This document shows positions 52,585-63,835 of a stretch of 64,000 nucleotides of DNA, one piece after another. Position 1 is the first letter of the stretch, and each line of letters starts with the position of its first letter. Origin of the DNA: an uncultured Pelagibacteraceae bacterium (GTDB lineage Bacteria; Pseudomonadota; Alphaproteobacteria; Pelagibacterales; Pelagibacteraceae). The translations under genes and the position numbers were made by a program. The stretch is from the NCBI GenBank assembly GCA_902612345.1, contig CACMDE010000001.1:62001-126000 (forward strand), written 5' to 3'. Under the pieces are notes generated by a model. That model searched no databases, was not told where the DNA came from, and saw only the letters and a program-made list of their open reading frames with translations.

Positions 52585-53997
52585 ATGTCAAAAATATTAA
52601 AAAATTCTGAATTAGATATTTCTACAGCAAGTAGCATTGTATCGAATACACTTAATAAGTGTGATGATGGCGAATTATATTTAGAAGATTCAAAATCAGA
52701 GTCAATAATCCTAGACGACAATAAAATTAAATCATCTTCTTATAAATCTGATTTAGGATATGGACTGAGAGCAATTACAGGAGATGTAGTTGCTTACTCT
52801 CATTCTAGTGATTTATCAAAAAAATCTTTAAATGAATCGAGTAAGAATTTAAGTTCTACTCTATCATCTTCAAATGGCACATATAATTTTGAAATAAAAA
52901 AAACAAATAAAAAATACTATTCAGAAAAAGATCCAATTGAAGCAAAAAATTTTGAGTCAAAAATAAGAATATTAAATCAAGTAAACGATTACGTAAGAAA
53001 TAAAAATAGCTCTGTTAGACAAGTAACAGCAACTTTGTTGGGTGAACATAGATCAATAGAAATACTTAGAAGTGGCGGAGAACTTTTGTCAGACGATAGA
53101 CCTCTTGTAAGATTTAATGTTTCTGTACTGCTTGAAAAAAATGGTAGAAAAGAATCCGCAGTTTATGGCATAGGTGGTAGACAAAATTATGATGCTTATT
53201 TAGATGAAAAAAATTGGAAAGGTGTTTGTGATGAAGCGTTAAGAATCGCGGATGTAAACCTTAATAGTAAACCAGCACCAGCAGGTGAGATGCAAGTAGT
53301 TTTAGGACCTGGTTGGCCAGCAATTTTAATTCATGAAGCAATTGGACATGGATTAGAAGGAGATTTCAATCGAAAAAAAACTTCAGCCTTCCATGATTTA
53401 GTTGGTCGAAAAGTTGCAAGCGAAGGTGTTACAATAATAGATGACGGTACATTAGAAAACAAAAGAGGCAGCCTAACAATTGATGATGAAGGAACTCCTA
53501 CTGAAAAAACTGTTTTAATAGAAAATGGAATATTAAAAAACTTTATGCAAGACAGGTTAAATGCAAGGTTAATGAATACGAGATCAACAGGAAATGGAAG
53601 AAGAGAAAGCTACAAGCATGTTGTTATGCCAAGAATGAGAAATACAATAATGTTAGATGGAAATCACTCACAAGAGGAAATGATTAAATCAGTTAAAAAA
53701 GGAATATTTGCTGTCAGTTTCGGTGGAGGACAAGTAGATATCACTTCAGGTAAATTTGTTTTTAATTGTACAGAAGCTTATGAAATTATAAATGGAAAAG
53801 TATGTTCACCAATTAAAGGTGCAACTTTAATTGGTGATGGTCCATCAGCTCTCAAAGAAGTTTCAATGGTAGGCAATGATATGATGCTGGACCCTGGCAT
53901 TGGAACATGTGGGAAAGCCGGACAAGGCGTACCTGTCGGAGTTGGCCAACCATCAATATTGATAAATAAAATGACTGTTGGTGGTACTCAACTTTAA
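52585..53997 (+). CDS. tldD: Metalloprotease TldD
   Basis: The 470-residue protein has the zinc motif HEAIGHGLEGDF (H-E-x-x-x-H) and GIFAVSFGGGQVDITSGKFVF, diagnostic of TldD. With TldE/PmbA it forms a heterodimeric protease that degrades unstructured peptides and, in other bacteria, matures microcin and acts on CcdA. An N-terminal GYGLRAITGD block supports the assignment. It is followed after one base by its partner gene. Confidence 0.94.
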   Translation: MSKILKNSELDISTASSIVSNTLNKCDDGELYLEDSKSESIILDDNKIKSSSYKSDLGYGLRAITGDVVAYSHSSDLSKKSLNESSKNLSSTLSSSNGTYNFEIKKTNKKYYSEKDPIEAKNFESKIRILNQVNDYVRNKNSSVRQVTATLLGEHRSIEILRSGGELLSDDRPLVRFNVSVLLEKNGRKESAVYGIGGRQNYDAYLDEKNWKGVCDEALRIADVNLNSKPAPAGEMQVVLGPGWPAILIHEAIGHGLEGDFNRKKTSAFHDLVGRKVASEGVTIIDDGTLENKRGSLTIDDEGTPTEKTVLIENGILKNFMQDRLNARLMNTRSTGNGRRESYKHVVMPRMRNTIMLDGNHSQEEMIKSVKKGIFAVSFGGGQVDITSGKFVFNCTEAYEIINGKVCSPIKGATLIGDGPSALKEVSMVGNDMMLDPGIGTCGKAGQGVPVGVGQPSILINKMTVGGTQL

Positions 53998-53998
53998 A

Positions 53999-55318
53999 AT
54001 GTTGGAATATAATAATAAATTAAGTGAAATCGTTGATCATTGCATTTCTAATGCCAAAAAAAAAGGTGCAACCGACGTTGAAGTCGGGATTTTAAAAAGC
54101 ACTTCCGAAACAGTTAGTTTTAGAAATAAAAAATTAGATGAATCAGATAGATCTGAAAATATTGGGTTGTCATTAACTGCATATGTTAATAAAAAAAAAA
54201 ATTCAGTTTTATCGTCCAATTTAAATACTGATAACTTAGAAAAGTTAATTGAGCGATGTGTAGAGGCAGCAAAAATAACACCTGAAGATGAATTCAATTC
54301 ACTTCCTGATGAAGAATTATTTTTTAAAAAATCAGATGAATTAGATTTATTTGATGAAACTCATTTAGAAAACAATCGAAAAATTGATTACCTTAAAGAA
54401 GCAGAGGAAGTAGCTTTTAAAAATAAAGAGATTGTAAATACCAATGGTTCATCATTCAGCGAAAGTAAAACTGAGGTAGTTCTTTGTAATAGCAAAGGTT
54501 TCAAAAATGGATATAAAACCTCAAATTTTAGTGCCTATTGTGAGGTAGTTTCAAAAAAAAATGGAAGCATGGAAAGAGATTATGAATATACTTCAAAACG
54601 TCATTTCGAAGATTTGCTAAAACCTTCAGAACTAGGATCAAATGCAGCGGAGTTTGCAATTAGAAAATTAAAACCTCAAAAAATTAATAGTGGAAAATTT
54701 GATATAATTTTTGATAAAAGAATTTCAAAAAATTTCCTCAATTATTTAAGTAGCGCAATTACAGGTTCATCAATTTACAAAGGGACATCTTTTCTTAAAG
54801 AAAAATTAAACAAAAAAATATTTTCAGAAAATATAAATATAGTTGATAGGGCTGATATAAAAAGAGGAAATGGATCAAAATATTTTGACAATGAAGGAGT
54901 TAAAATAAAAAACCTTTCACTAGTTAATAAAGGTATATTAAATGATTTCTTAATAGACACATATTATGGAAAAAAACTTAATATAGCCTCTAATGGAAGA
55001 AGTGGAGGTACAACAAATTTATACTTTGAAAATGGAAAAAAAGATCTCAAAGACTTAATGAACTCAAGCAAAAAAATTTTTTATGTTACTGAAACAATAG
55101 GACATGGCACAAATATCGTCACTGGAGATTACTCACTTGGAGCTAGTGGTATGATGATAGAAAATGGTGAATTTGTTTATCCAATAAGTGAAGTAACAAT
55201 CGCAGGTAATTTAAATGAAATGTTTATTAAAATGGTGTTAGCAAATGATTTACAGTTTAATTATTCAACGAATTCTCCCTCTGTCTTGATTGAAAATATG
55301 ACAGTAGCTGGAAAATAA
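53999..55318 (+). CDS. pmbA: TldE/PmbA, partner subunit of TldD
   Basis: The 439-residue protein from ATG 53999 matches the TldD/PmbA fold: GLSLTAYVNKKKNS, FDIIFDKRISKNFLNYLSSAI and GHGTNIVTGDYSLGASGMMIENG. It lacks the HExxxH zinc motif, as TldE subunits do. The upstream in-frame GTG at 53978 lies inside tldD and is less likely. It starts one base after tldD's stop, supporting a heterodimer. Confidence 0.93.
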   Translation: MLEYNNKLSEIVDHCISNAKKKGATDVEVGILKSTSETVSFRNKKLDESDRSENIGLSLTAYVNKKKNSVLSSNLNTDNLEKLIERCVEAAKITPEDEFNSLPDEELFFKKSDELDLFDETHLENNRKIDYLKEAEEVAFKNKEIVNTNGSSFSESKTEVVLCNSKGFKNGYKTSNFSAYCEVVSKKNGSMERDYEYTSKRHFEDLLKPSELGSNAAEFAIRKLKPQKINSGKFDIIFDKRISKNFLNYLSSAITGSSIYKGTSFLKEKLNKKIFSENINIVDRADIKRGNGSKYFDNEGVKIKNLSLVNKGILNDFLIDTYYGKKLNIASNGRSGGTTNLYFENGKKDLKDLMNSSKKIFYVTETIGHGTNIVTGDYSLGASGMMIENGEFVYPISEVTIAGNLNEMFIKMVLANDLQFNYSTNSPSVLIENMTVAGK

Positions 55319-55326
55319 TTAAAAAA

Positions 55327-56022
55327 TTATTCAATTTTTTTTAAAATATATTGCCATTTTCCAAGTCTATTGTACTCAACTTTAACAATAATATTATTTT
55401 TACTATCGTACCAAATATCGAAATCTAATTTTTTATCTGACTCTAAATTTTTATCCGTAGATTTTAATTTAAAGTGATCAACCGAAATATTATTTCCATT
55501 AATTGTTAGAATTTCTTTTGAAATAAAATTTACCTCTTGTTGTTTAATACTTCCAGAAAGTGGGCTAATTTGACTATTACTTGTTAGTATTTTATGATTC
55601 CACCAATTTCCTATGATATTTTCTTTATCACCTTTACCTTTATATGAGGAGCCATCAATTATAAAAAATTCGTTTGATTTATCATAAATCAAATTTACAA
55701 ATTTTCTCTTATCATTTTGCATTGTTTCAGATTTAAATTCTATCAATTGATCATCTTGGTACTTCTCTTTACTCATGCTTTCTATTGAAAATATTTTTAC
55801 TCCTGCTATTTTTACCTCAAATTTAGTTTCGTTAATAACTTCAAAAATATCTTCATAACTTTTAAAATAATAATTACTGTATCCAATAATCTCACCATTT
55901 CTATAAATATCCATTTCTATCAATGCTATGTTTTTATAATGGCCTGTGTGTGAATATAAATTTGAAAAAGTACAAATTGAAATAATTAATCCTGATAGAA
56001 TAGAGAAAAATTTAATTTTCAT
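55327..56022 (-). CDS. Exported protein of unknown function (DUF6134-like)
   Basis: The 231-residue protein has a signal peptide (about 1-24) and is otherwise beta-rich: ALIEMDIYRNGEIIGYSNYYF, KGDKENIIGNWWNHKIL and DIWYDSKNNIIVKVEYNRLGKWQYIL. The fold and the closing 'WYD...V...R.G.W.Y' pattern resemble the DUF6134/DUF3108 type of periplasmic proteins. No function is known. It converges on pmbA with an 8-base gap and is divergent from the YczE-like gene. Confidence 0.65.
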   Translation of the reverse strand: MKIKFFSILSGLIISICTFSNLYSHTGHYKNIALIEMDIYRNGEIIGYSNYYFKSYEDIFEVINETKFEVKIAGVKIFSIESMSKEKYQDDQLIEFKSETMQNDKRKFVNLIYDKSNEFFIIDGSSYKGKGDKENIIGNWWNHKILTSNSQISPLSGSIKQQEVNFISKEILTINGNNISVDHFKLKSTDKNLESDKKLDFDIWYDSKNNIIVKVEYNRLGKWQYILKKIE

Positions 56023-56076
56023 TCCTAAATTTTATATTAATTATTTATTTTAAGATATATAAGAAATTATTATTTT

Positions 56077-56727
56077 ATGTTTTTATCTATAAAAAAAATT
56101 CCTAAAACTAGTTGGAGTTCAAAATATCCATTTAATTTTAAGCCGAAGATTTCGACCTTTTTATTTTTGTGCTTTGGCTTAATACTTTTTGGATTAGGTG
56201 AGGGTTTACTTATTGTTTCCTTAAGTGGAGCTTCCCCATGGAGCGTTCTTGCCCAGGGTATTTCTTTAAATGTAAACTATTCAATTGGAGTTATAACTTT
56301 TATTATTAGTGTAGTTGTTTTAATTATGTGGGTTCCATTGAAACAAAAACCAGGCATAGGTACTATTTTAAATGCATTTATCATTGCCGTAATGATTGAT
56401 TTATGTATCAATTTTGTACCTTCCCCTGAAAATTTTATTTCTCAGATAAGTTTAGCAATAGTTGCTGTTCTAACAGTTGGTTTAGGTGGTGGAATATATT
56501 TAGTTGCAAATTTAGGACCAGGTGCGAGAGATGGCCTAATGATTGGGTTACAAAAAGTAACAAATTTACCAATTGCAACTGTAAGAGCATTTATTGAAAT
56601 TAGTGTTGTCTCCGTTGGATGGTATTTAGGGGGGACAGTTGGAATTGGAACATTGCTATTCGCATTTGGAATAGGACCTGCTGTAGCTTTAGGTCTTTAT
56701 TTAGTAGATAAAATTTTTAACAATTAA
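56077..56727 (+). CDS. YczE/YitT-like integral membrane protein
   Basis: The 216-residue protein has about five membrane segments. Its motifs are GLILFGLGEGLLIVSLSGAS, PWSVLAQGIS, GIGTILNAFIIAVMIDL and LGPGARDGLMIGLQK, which match the YczE family. Function is not established; relatives are annotated as possible transport or BCR/YitT-like proteins. A strong terminator hairpin follows it, shared with groEL. Confidence 0.8.
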   Translation: MFLSIKKIPKTSWSSKYPFNFKPKISTFLFLCFGLILFGLGEGLLIVSLSGASPWSVLAQGISLNVNYSIGVITFIISVVVLIMWVPLKQKPGIGTILNAFIIAVMIDLCINFVPSPENFISQISLAIVAVLTVGLGGGIYLVANLGPGARDGLMIGLQKVTNLPIATVRAFIEISVVSVGWYLGGTVGIGTLLFAFGIGPAVALGLYLVDKIFNN

Positions 56728-56739
56728 TTAGAGTAAAAA

Positions 56740-56768
56740 AAAACCCCCAACATGTGGGGGTTTTTATA
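56740..56768. terminator. Bidirectional intrinsic terminator between the YczE-like gene and groEL
   Basis: CCCCC (56744-56748) and GGGGG (56756-56760) pair around AACATGT. A runs lie on the left and a T run on the right, the classical intrinsic-terminator arrangement in both directions. It separates the convergent YczE-like gene from groEL. Confidence 0.9.
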
Positions 56769-56791
56769 ATTTGTTTCGAGTAAATTTGGGA

Positions 56792-58462
<1,671 letters not shown>

Positions 58463-58467
58463 TTAAA

Positions 58468-58761
58468 TTATTTTCCTGTTGAAATACCCATAATGTCTGA
58501 CTCTTTCATTATGCTATATTCTTTACCATCGATTTTGATTTCAGTTCCTGACCATTTGCCAAAAAGAACTTTGTCTCCAACTTTAACGTCCATTGGAATT
58601 AGTTTGCCATCTTCAGTTTTAGCTCCACCACCTACAGCAACAACTTTGCCTTCTTGTGGTTTTTCTTGAGCTGAGTCTGGAATAATTATACCACCAGAAG
58701 TTTTTTCTAGATTATCTAGAACTTCTATTAATACTCTATCATGTAAAGGTTTAAACTTCAT
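58468..58761 (-). CDS. groS: Co-chaperonin GroES
   Basis: The 97-residue protein starts [17 protein letters not shown] and has the mobile loop [20 protein letters not shown], followed by [12 protein letters not shown]. It caps the GroEL cavity. The frame could extend to 58815, but AGGAG just before ATG 58761 and family length fix the start. It is the first gene of groES-groEL, with a candidate heat-shock promoter upstream. Confidence 0.97.
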   Translation of the reverse strand: MKFKPLHDRVLIEVLDNLEKTSGGIIIPDSAQEKPQEGKVVAVGGGAKTEDGKLIPMDVKVGDKVLFGKWSGTEIKIDGKEYSIMKESDIMGISTGK

Positions 58762-58775
58762 AAATTCTCCTATAA

Positions 58776-58816
58776 ATATGTGAGGACATATAGATATACT
58801 CCGGACTATTTTCAAG
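58776..58816 (-). promoter_or_regulatory. Candidate RpoH-type promoter and small palindrome upstream of groES
   Basis: On the minus strand CTTGAAAAT (CTTG at 58813-58816) is followed after 19 bases by CTATATG (58787-58793), close to the alphaproteobacterial sigma-32 consensus. The palindrome ATATGT-GAGG-ACATAT (58776-58791) overlaps the -10 region and could be an operator. No CIRCE element for HrcA is present here. Confidence 0.45.
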
Positions 58817-58874
58817 AAGGTTATTGCTTTAAAAAATCAAAGAATATATAGCTTTTTTCAATAGTTTATTAATT

Positions 58875-59687
58875 ATGACTGTAAATTTAAGCAATATAGG
58901 TCTCAGAGAAATAGCAAATAACTTTGATCTTTTTTATATTGATATATGGGGCGTCCTTCACAATGGGATCAAATTAAACCAGGATGCTGTAAATGTCCTT
59001 CACGAATTAGATAATTTAAGAAAAGAATATATATTACTTACAAATGCTCCTAGACCAAATTCTGATGTAATAAAATTTTTAGAAAAACTTGGATTAGATT
59101 ATGAGAAAAGTTCTAAAGTCTATACTTCAGGCCAAGGTTCTTTAGATTACTTAAGTAATGAAAAAAAGGATTTAAAATTTTTTCATTTGGGTCCAGAAAG
59201 AGACTTTAACTTATTTAAAAATTTTAAATCACTAAAACAAATTAAAGCTGAAGATGCTGATTATATAATTTGTACAGGTTTATTTGACGATTATGAAAAT
59301 CTTGATTTTTATAAAAATTTTTTATTAGACTTAAAAAACAAAGAAATGGTTTGTACAAATCCAGATTTAATTGTTGATAGAGGAAATATCACAGAATATT
59401 GCGCAGGATCATTAGCAAAAATCTTCGAAGATATAGGGGGGAAGGTCAAATACTTTGGAAAGCCGTATCCACTAGTATATGAAAAATCAACTAATAATCA
59501 AAATAAGTCGGTTTTATGTATAGGGGACAATTTAAATACTGACATTCGAGGAGCCAATCTTCAGAATTTTAATTCTTTATTTATTCTCAATGGAATTCAC
59601 AAGAAAGAAAATCAAAATGAACTAAATAAACTTTTTGAAAAATATCAAGTTGATGTAAATTATATTCAAGAAAAATTAAAATGGTAA
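58875..59687 (+). CDS. HAD-superfamily hydrolase (NagD/TIGR01459-like)
   Basis: The 270-residue protein has HAD motif I in FYIDIWGVLHNG (D23), motif II in LLTNAPRP, K in KYFGKPYPLVYEK and motif IV in IGDNLNTDIRGAN. It matches the TIGR01459 branch of the NagD-like class IIA phosphatases, whose substrates are unknown. It precedes ribF with a 7-base overlap, so a role in dephosphorylating a riboflavin-pathway intermediate is possible but not shown. Confidence 0.82.
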   Translation: MTVNLSNIGLREIANNFDLFYIDIWGVLHNGIKLNQDAVNVLHELDNLRKEYILLTNAPRPNSDVIKFLEKLGLDYEKSSKVYTSGQGSLDYLSNEKKDLKFFHLGPERDFNLFKNFKSLKQIKAEDADYIICTGLFDDYENLDFYKNFLLDLKNKEMVCTNPDLIVDRGNITEYCAGSLAKIFEDIGGKVKYFGKPYPLVYEKSTNNQNKSVLCIGDNLNTDIRGANLQNFNSLFILNGIHKKENQNELNKLFEKYQVDVNYIQEKLKW

Positions 59688-60613
59688 AAATGAAAATATT
59701 TAGTGGATTCAACATTCCCCAAAGTTATTGCAATTCAATTATTCTTATTGGAAATTTTGATGGGGTGCATTTGGGGCATCAAAAATTATTTAAAAGAGCA
59801 AGAGAATTTAAAAGAAGGTATAAATGTAAAATTGGTGTTGTAACATTTAATCCTATGCCAAAAATGTTTTTTAATAAAAAAATTAAACATTTTAAGTTAA
59901 TGAATTTACCTCAAAAAATATATCAATTCAAAAAACAAAAAGTTGACTTCTTAATTAATCAAAAATTTACAAAAAATTTTTCAAAAATAAAAGCTGAAAT
60001 GTTTATAATAAAATACTTAAATAAAAAAATTAAAACTAAATATTTATTTGTAAGTAATAATTTTAGGTTTGGAAATAAAAGAGAGGGAGACACTAATTTG
60101 TTAAGATCCTACGAGAAGAAATGTAATTATAAATTGATTATCCCATCACCTTTAAAAAAATATAACAAAATAATATCTTCAACTGAAATAAGAAAACTCT
60201 TATCTAGAGGCAATTTATCTAAAGCCAATAAATATTTGTCCAGATATTGGGAAATTGAAGGTAGGGTACAGAAGGGAAGAAGAGTTGGTGGCAAGATAGG
60301 ATTTGCTACGTGCAATATTGATATTGGAAATTATATTATAGCTAAACCTGGAGTTTATTCAGTAAAAGTAAAGCTGGATAATTTAAAAACAAAAATCAAT
60401 GGAATAGCAAACTTAGGTTTTAGGCCTACTTTCAATCAAAATAAAATATTATTAGAAGTAAATTTATTTAATTTTAATAGAAATATATATAATAAAAAAA
60501 TAGCAGTTGAATTTATTAAGTTTATTAGAAGAGAAAAAAAGTTTAAAAGTGTTAAACAACTGACAAACCAAATTAAAAAAGATATCAGAGTTGCAAAAAC
60601 AAGTTTGAAATAA
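59681..60613 (+). CDS. ribF: Bifunctional riboflavin kinase/FAD synthetase
   Basis: The 310-residue protein has an N-terminal FMN adenylyltransferase domain with GNFDGVHLGHQKLFKRA and ISSTEIRKLL. The C-terminal riboflavin kinase domain has GRRVGGKIGFATCNID and GVYSVKVKL, with the closing NGIANLGFRPTF. It makes FMN and then FAD. Start at 59681 or ATG 59690 is possible. It overlaps the HAD gene by 7 bases and precedes ileS by 2, the ribF-ileS-lspA order common in proteobacteria. Confidence 0.95.
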   Translation: MVKMKIFSGFNIPQSYCNSIILIGNFDGVHLGHQKLFKRAREFKRRYKCKIGVVTFNPMPKMFFNKKIKHFKLMNLPQKIYQFKKQKVDFLINQKFTKNFSKIKAEMFIIKYLNKKIKTKYLFVSNNFRFGNKREGDTNLLRSYEKKCNYKLIIPSPLKKYNKIISSTEIRKLLSRGNLSKANKYLSRYWEIEGRVQKGRRVGGKIGFATCNIDIGNYIIAKPGVYSVKVKLDNLKTKINGIANLGFRPTFNQNKILLEVNLFNFNRNIYNKKIAVEFIKFIRREKKFKSVKQLTNQIKKDIRVAKTSLK

Positions 60614-60615
60614 TA

Positions 60616-63351
60616 ATGAGCAAAGAAAACCTAAATCTTCCAAAAACTTCATTTTCAATGAAAGCAAATTTACCCCAGAAAGAGCCTGGTCTGATTGATT
60701 TTTGGGATAAAATCAATTTATACCAAAACTTGAGAGAAGAAAGCAAAGGCAAAGAGAAATTTATTTTGCATGACGGTCCGCCTTATGCAAATGGCAACAT
60801 CCACATGGGTACTGCTTTAAATAAAATATTAAAGGACATTATAACAAAATTTCACCAAATGGATGATAAAGATTCAGTTTATGTGCCAGGTTGGGACTGC
60901 CATGGATTACCTATCGAATGGAAAATAGAGGAGCTGTATAAAAAAAATAAAAAAAATAAAAATGAGGTACCGATTGTTGAATTTAGAAAAGAATGTAGAG
61001 ACTTTGCAAATAAATGGATAAAGGTCCACAAAGACCAATTTAAAAGATTAGGGGTAATTGGTGATTGGGAAAACTATTATTCTACAATGAGTTTTGATGC
61101 AGAGGCTCAGATAGTTAGAGAGCTAGGGAAATTTTTAAAAGAAGGAAGTCTTTATAAAGGTTACAAACCTGTTTTATGGTCTACCGTGGAGAAAACTGCA
61201 CTTTCAGATGCGGAAGTTGAATATATGGATCATACCTCTGATACAATTTATGTATCTTTTTTAATTAATAAAACAGAAGTAAAAGATTTAGAAGGTTGTC
61301 AAATTATAATTTGGACTACAACACCTTGGACAATTCCTGCAAACAAAGCCTTGGCGTATAATGAAAGCTTAAAATATTTAATATTAGAGATAGAAGATGA
61401 TAATGAATTCAAGCAAAGCAAAGTTGTTGTTGCAAAAGAACTTTTAGAGTCTTTTACGAAAGAATGTAACATCGAAAAATATAAGATAATAAAAGAATTA
61501 CCTGGTAAAACTTTTAAAGGAGTTATCTGCAAGCATCCTTTTTTCGATATTGGTTATGATTATGATGTGCCGATGCTTGAAGCAAGATTTGTTACTACAG
61601 AACAAGGAACAGGATTTGTTCATTGTGCACCGAGTCATGGTCCTGATGATTTTAATTTATGTATTAATAATGGGATTAAAGCATTAGAAACCGTTGATGA
61701 TGATGGTAGATATACAAAACATATTCAAAAATTTGAAGGAACTCATATTTTTAAAGCAAATCCATTAGTAATAGAAAAGTTGAAAGAATTAAAGAGATTA
61801 CTAGCAAATGGAAAATTAAGACATTCCTATCCACACTCATGGAGATCAAAAGCTCCGTTAGTACATAGAGCAACTCAACAATGGTTTATTTCTATGGAAA
61901 GCCATGGTTTAAGAAAATTAGCACTTAAAGCACTTGATGAAACAAAGTTCTATCCTAACAAAGGTAAAGAAAGAATAAAATCTATGATTGAAACAAGACC
62001 TGATTGGTGTGTTTCTAGACAAAGAGTTTGGGGTGTACCGCTTCCAATTTTTGTTTCAAAAAAAGATAATAAAGTTCTAATAGATGACGAAGTATTCGAT
62101 ACTATTGCAAAAATTTATGAAAAAGAAGGATCAGACTGTTGGTTTTCAGGTGACTTTCAGAGATTTTTAGGAAAAAAATATAAAGCTGAAGATTATGTTC
62201 AATCTAAAGATATTGTAGAGGTTTGGTTTGATAGTGGATCAACACACTCATTTGTATTAGAAAAAAGAGATGATTTAAAATGGCCAGCATCAATGTATTT
62301 AGAGGGATCTGATCAACACAGAGGATGGTTTCATTCCTCTTTATTAGAATCTTGTGGAACTAGGGGAAAAGCACCCTTTGAGTCTATTTTATCACACGGA
62401 TTTGTAGTAGACGGAAAAGGTCTTAAAATGTCAAAATCCTTAGGCAATGTAATTGCGCCAGAGGAAATTTTAAAAAAATATGGAGCTGATATTTTAAGAG
62501 TTTGGGTTGCAGCCTCAAATTACGCAGAAGATCTTAGAATTGATTATTCAATTCTCGAACAACATGCTGAGGCATATAGAAAAATTAGAAACACTTTTAG
62601 ATATATATTGGGAAATCTAAATGACAAATTTTCAGAGGAAAATTTTTCTAAAATTGAGGTAAATAAACTCCCAGAATTAGAACAATATATGCTACATAAA
62701 ATATCTATTTTAAACGAAAATTTTCATAAAAATTTTGATAATTATACCTTTCATAATTTATACAAAGAACTGTTAAATTTTTGTACGGTAGATCTGTCGG
62801 CATTCTATTTTGATATAAGAAAAGATACTCTTTATTGTGATAATTTAAAATCTGAAAAAAGAAAAAGTTGTATTACAATATTAAATATACTTTTAGATTG
62901 TCTGCTCAAATGGTTTGCGCCGATACTTTCATTTACAACTGAGGAAATATATTCATTAGTAACTAAAAATAGCAATGATAGCATTCATTTAAAAAAATTT
63001 ATTAAAACTCCTCAAAATTGGCAAAATAAAAATTTAAATGAAAAGTGGGAGAAATTAAAAAAAATTAGAGATGTAGCAAATATAAGTATTGAGGAAAAAA
63101 GAGCTAACAAATTAATAGGATCAAGCCTCGAATCAAATATTAAAATCAAACTTAAGAAAGATTTATACAATATTGCTAAAGATTTTGATTTTGCTGAACT
63201 TTGTATTACGTCTGCAGCAGAAGTTTTATCTGATGATGATCTAGATCAAGAAATAATTGTAGAGACTTCTAAGGCAGAGGGAAACAAATGTAATGTTTGT
63301 TGGAAAATAAGAAAAAACAAATGTGAGAGACATGAATGTTTTTTAAATTAA
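60616..63351 (+). CDS. ileS: Isoleucyl-tRNA synthetase
   Basis: The 911-residue class I enzyme has the HIGH motif in PPYANGNIHMGTALNK, the CP1 editing region with IIWTTTPWTIPANKALAY, KGLKMSKSLGNVI (KMSKS), and a C-terminal zinc-type segment with CNVCW and later cysteines. It charges tRNA-Ile in the cytoplasm. The zinc finger is compact, with the last cysteine pair spaced wider than usual. It follows ribF by 2 bases and precedes lspA by 4. Confidence 0.97.
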   Translation: MSKENLNLPKTSFSMKANLPQKEPGLIDFWDKINLYQNLREESKGKEKFILHDGPPYANGNIHMGTALNKILKDIITKFHQMDDKDSVYVPGWDCHGLPIEWKIEELYKKNKKNKNEVPIVEFRKECRDFANKWIKVHKDQFKRLGVIGDWENYYSTMSFDAEAQIVRELGKFLKEGSLYKGYKPVLWSTVEKTALSDAEVEYMDHTSDTIYVSFLINKTEVKDLEGCQIIIWTTTPWTIPANKALAYNESLKYLILEIEDDNEFKQSKVVVAKELLESFTKECNIEKYKIIKELPGKTFKGVICKHPFFDIGYDYDVPMLEARFVTTEQGTGFVHCAPSHGPDDFNLCINNGIKALETVDDDGRYTKHIQKFEGTHIFKANPLVIEKLKELKRLLANGKLRHSYPHSWRSKAPLVHRATQQWFISMESHGLRKLALKALDETKFYPNKGKERIKSMIETRPDWCVSRQRVWGVPLPIFVSKKDNKVLIDDEVFDTIAKIYEKEGSDCWFSGDFQRFLGKKYKAEDYVQSKDIVEVWFDSGSTHSFVLEKRDDLKWPASMYLEGSDQHRGWFHSSLLESCGTRGKAPFESILSHGFVVDGKGLKMSKSLGNVIAPEEILKKYGADILRVWVAASNYAEDLRIDYSILEQHAEAYRKIRNTFRYILGNLNDKFSEENFSKIEVNKLPELEQYMLHKISILNENFHKNFDNYTFHNLYKELLNFCTVDLSAFYFDIRKDTLYCDNLKSEKRKSCITILNILLDCLLKWFAPILSFTTEEIYSLVTKNSNDSIHLKKFIKTPQNWQNKNLNEKWEKLKKIRDVANISIEEKRANKLIGSSLESNIKIKLKKDLYNIAKDFDFAELCITSAAEVLSDDDLDQEIIVETSKAEGNKCNVCWKIRKNKCERHECFLN

Positions 63352-63355
63352 AATT

Positions 63356-63835
63356 ATGTTGAAAAAACAATTTATTTTAAATTCATTAATCATTTTTTTG
63401 ATTTTTTTTTTAGATAGACTATCAAAATTTTATATTCTTAATATTGCTGAAAACGAGGGAACAGTTAATATTACTATAAATTCTTTTTTAAACATTATTC
63501 TAGTTTGGAATGCAGGTATCGGATTTGGTCTTCTTCAATTCGATCAGACTTTTGTATATAATTTAATTACGATTTTGATATTTTTAATTAATCTATTAAT
63601 AATATATCTTTTATTTAATGCAGAAAAATTGCATAAAATATTTTTTGCAATGATTCTTGGTGGCTCGCTTGGTAACTTATATGATAGAGTTTACTATTCT
63701 GCAGTACCTGATTTTATTGACTTAAATTATAACGGTTATCACTGGTTTGTTTTTAATGTTGCTGATATATTTATAACTATTGGAATATTTGCATTAATAT
63801 TTTCAGAAATTTTTAAAAAAAAAAATGAAGCATAA
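63356..63835 (+). CDS. lspA: Lipoprotein signal peptidase II
   Basis: The 159-residue protein has four membrane segments and the LspA motifs NAGIGFGLLQF, GGSLGNLYDRV and PDFIDLNY, which contain the two catalytic aspartates. It removes signal peptides of lipoproteins after diacylglyceryl modification. Several lipoproteins in this window (23353, 42770, 63825) are its likely substrates. It overlaps the downstream lipoprotein gene by 11 bases. Confidence 0.95.
   Translation: MLKKQFILNSLIIFLIFFLDRLSKFYILNIAENEGTVNITINSFLNIILVWNAGIGFGLLQFDQTFVYNLITILIFLINLLIIYLLFNAEKLHKIFFAMILGGSLGNLYDRVYYSAVPDFIDLNYNGYHWFVFNVADIFITIGIFALIFSEIFKKKNEA

Noticed and set aside
58762..58874. CIRCE element upstream of groES
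   Set aside because: No TTAGCACTC-N9-GAGTGCTAA or close variant is present.
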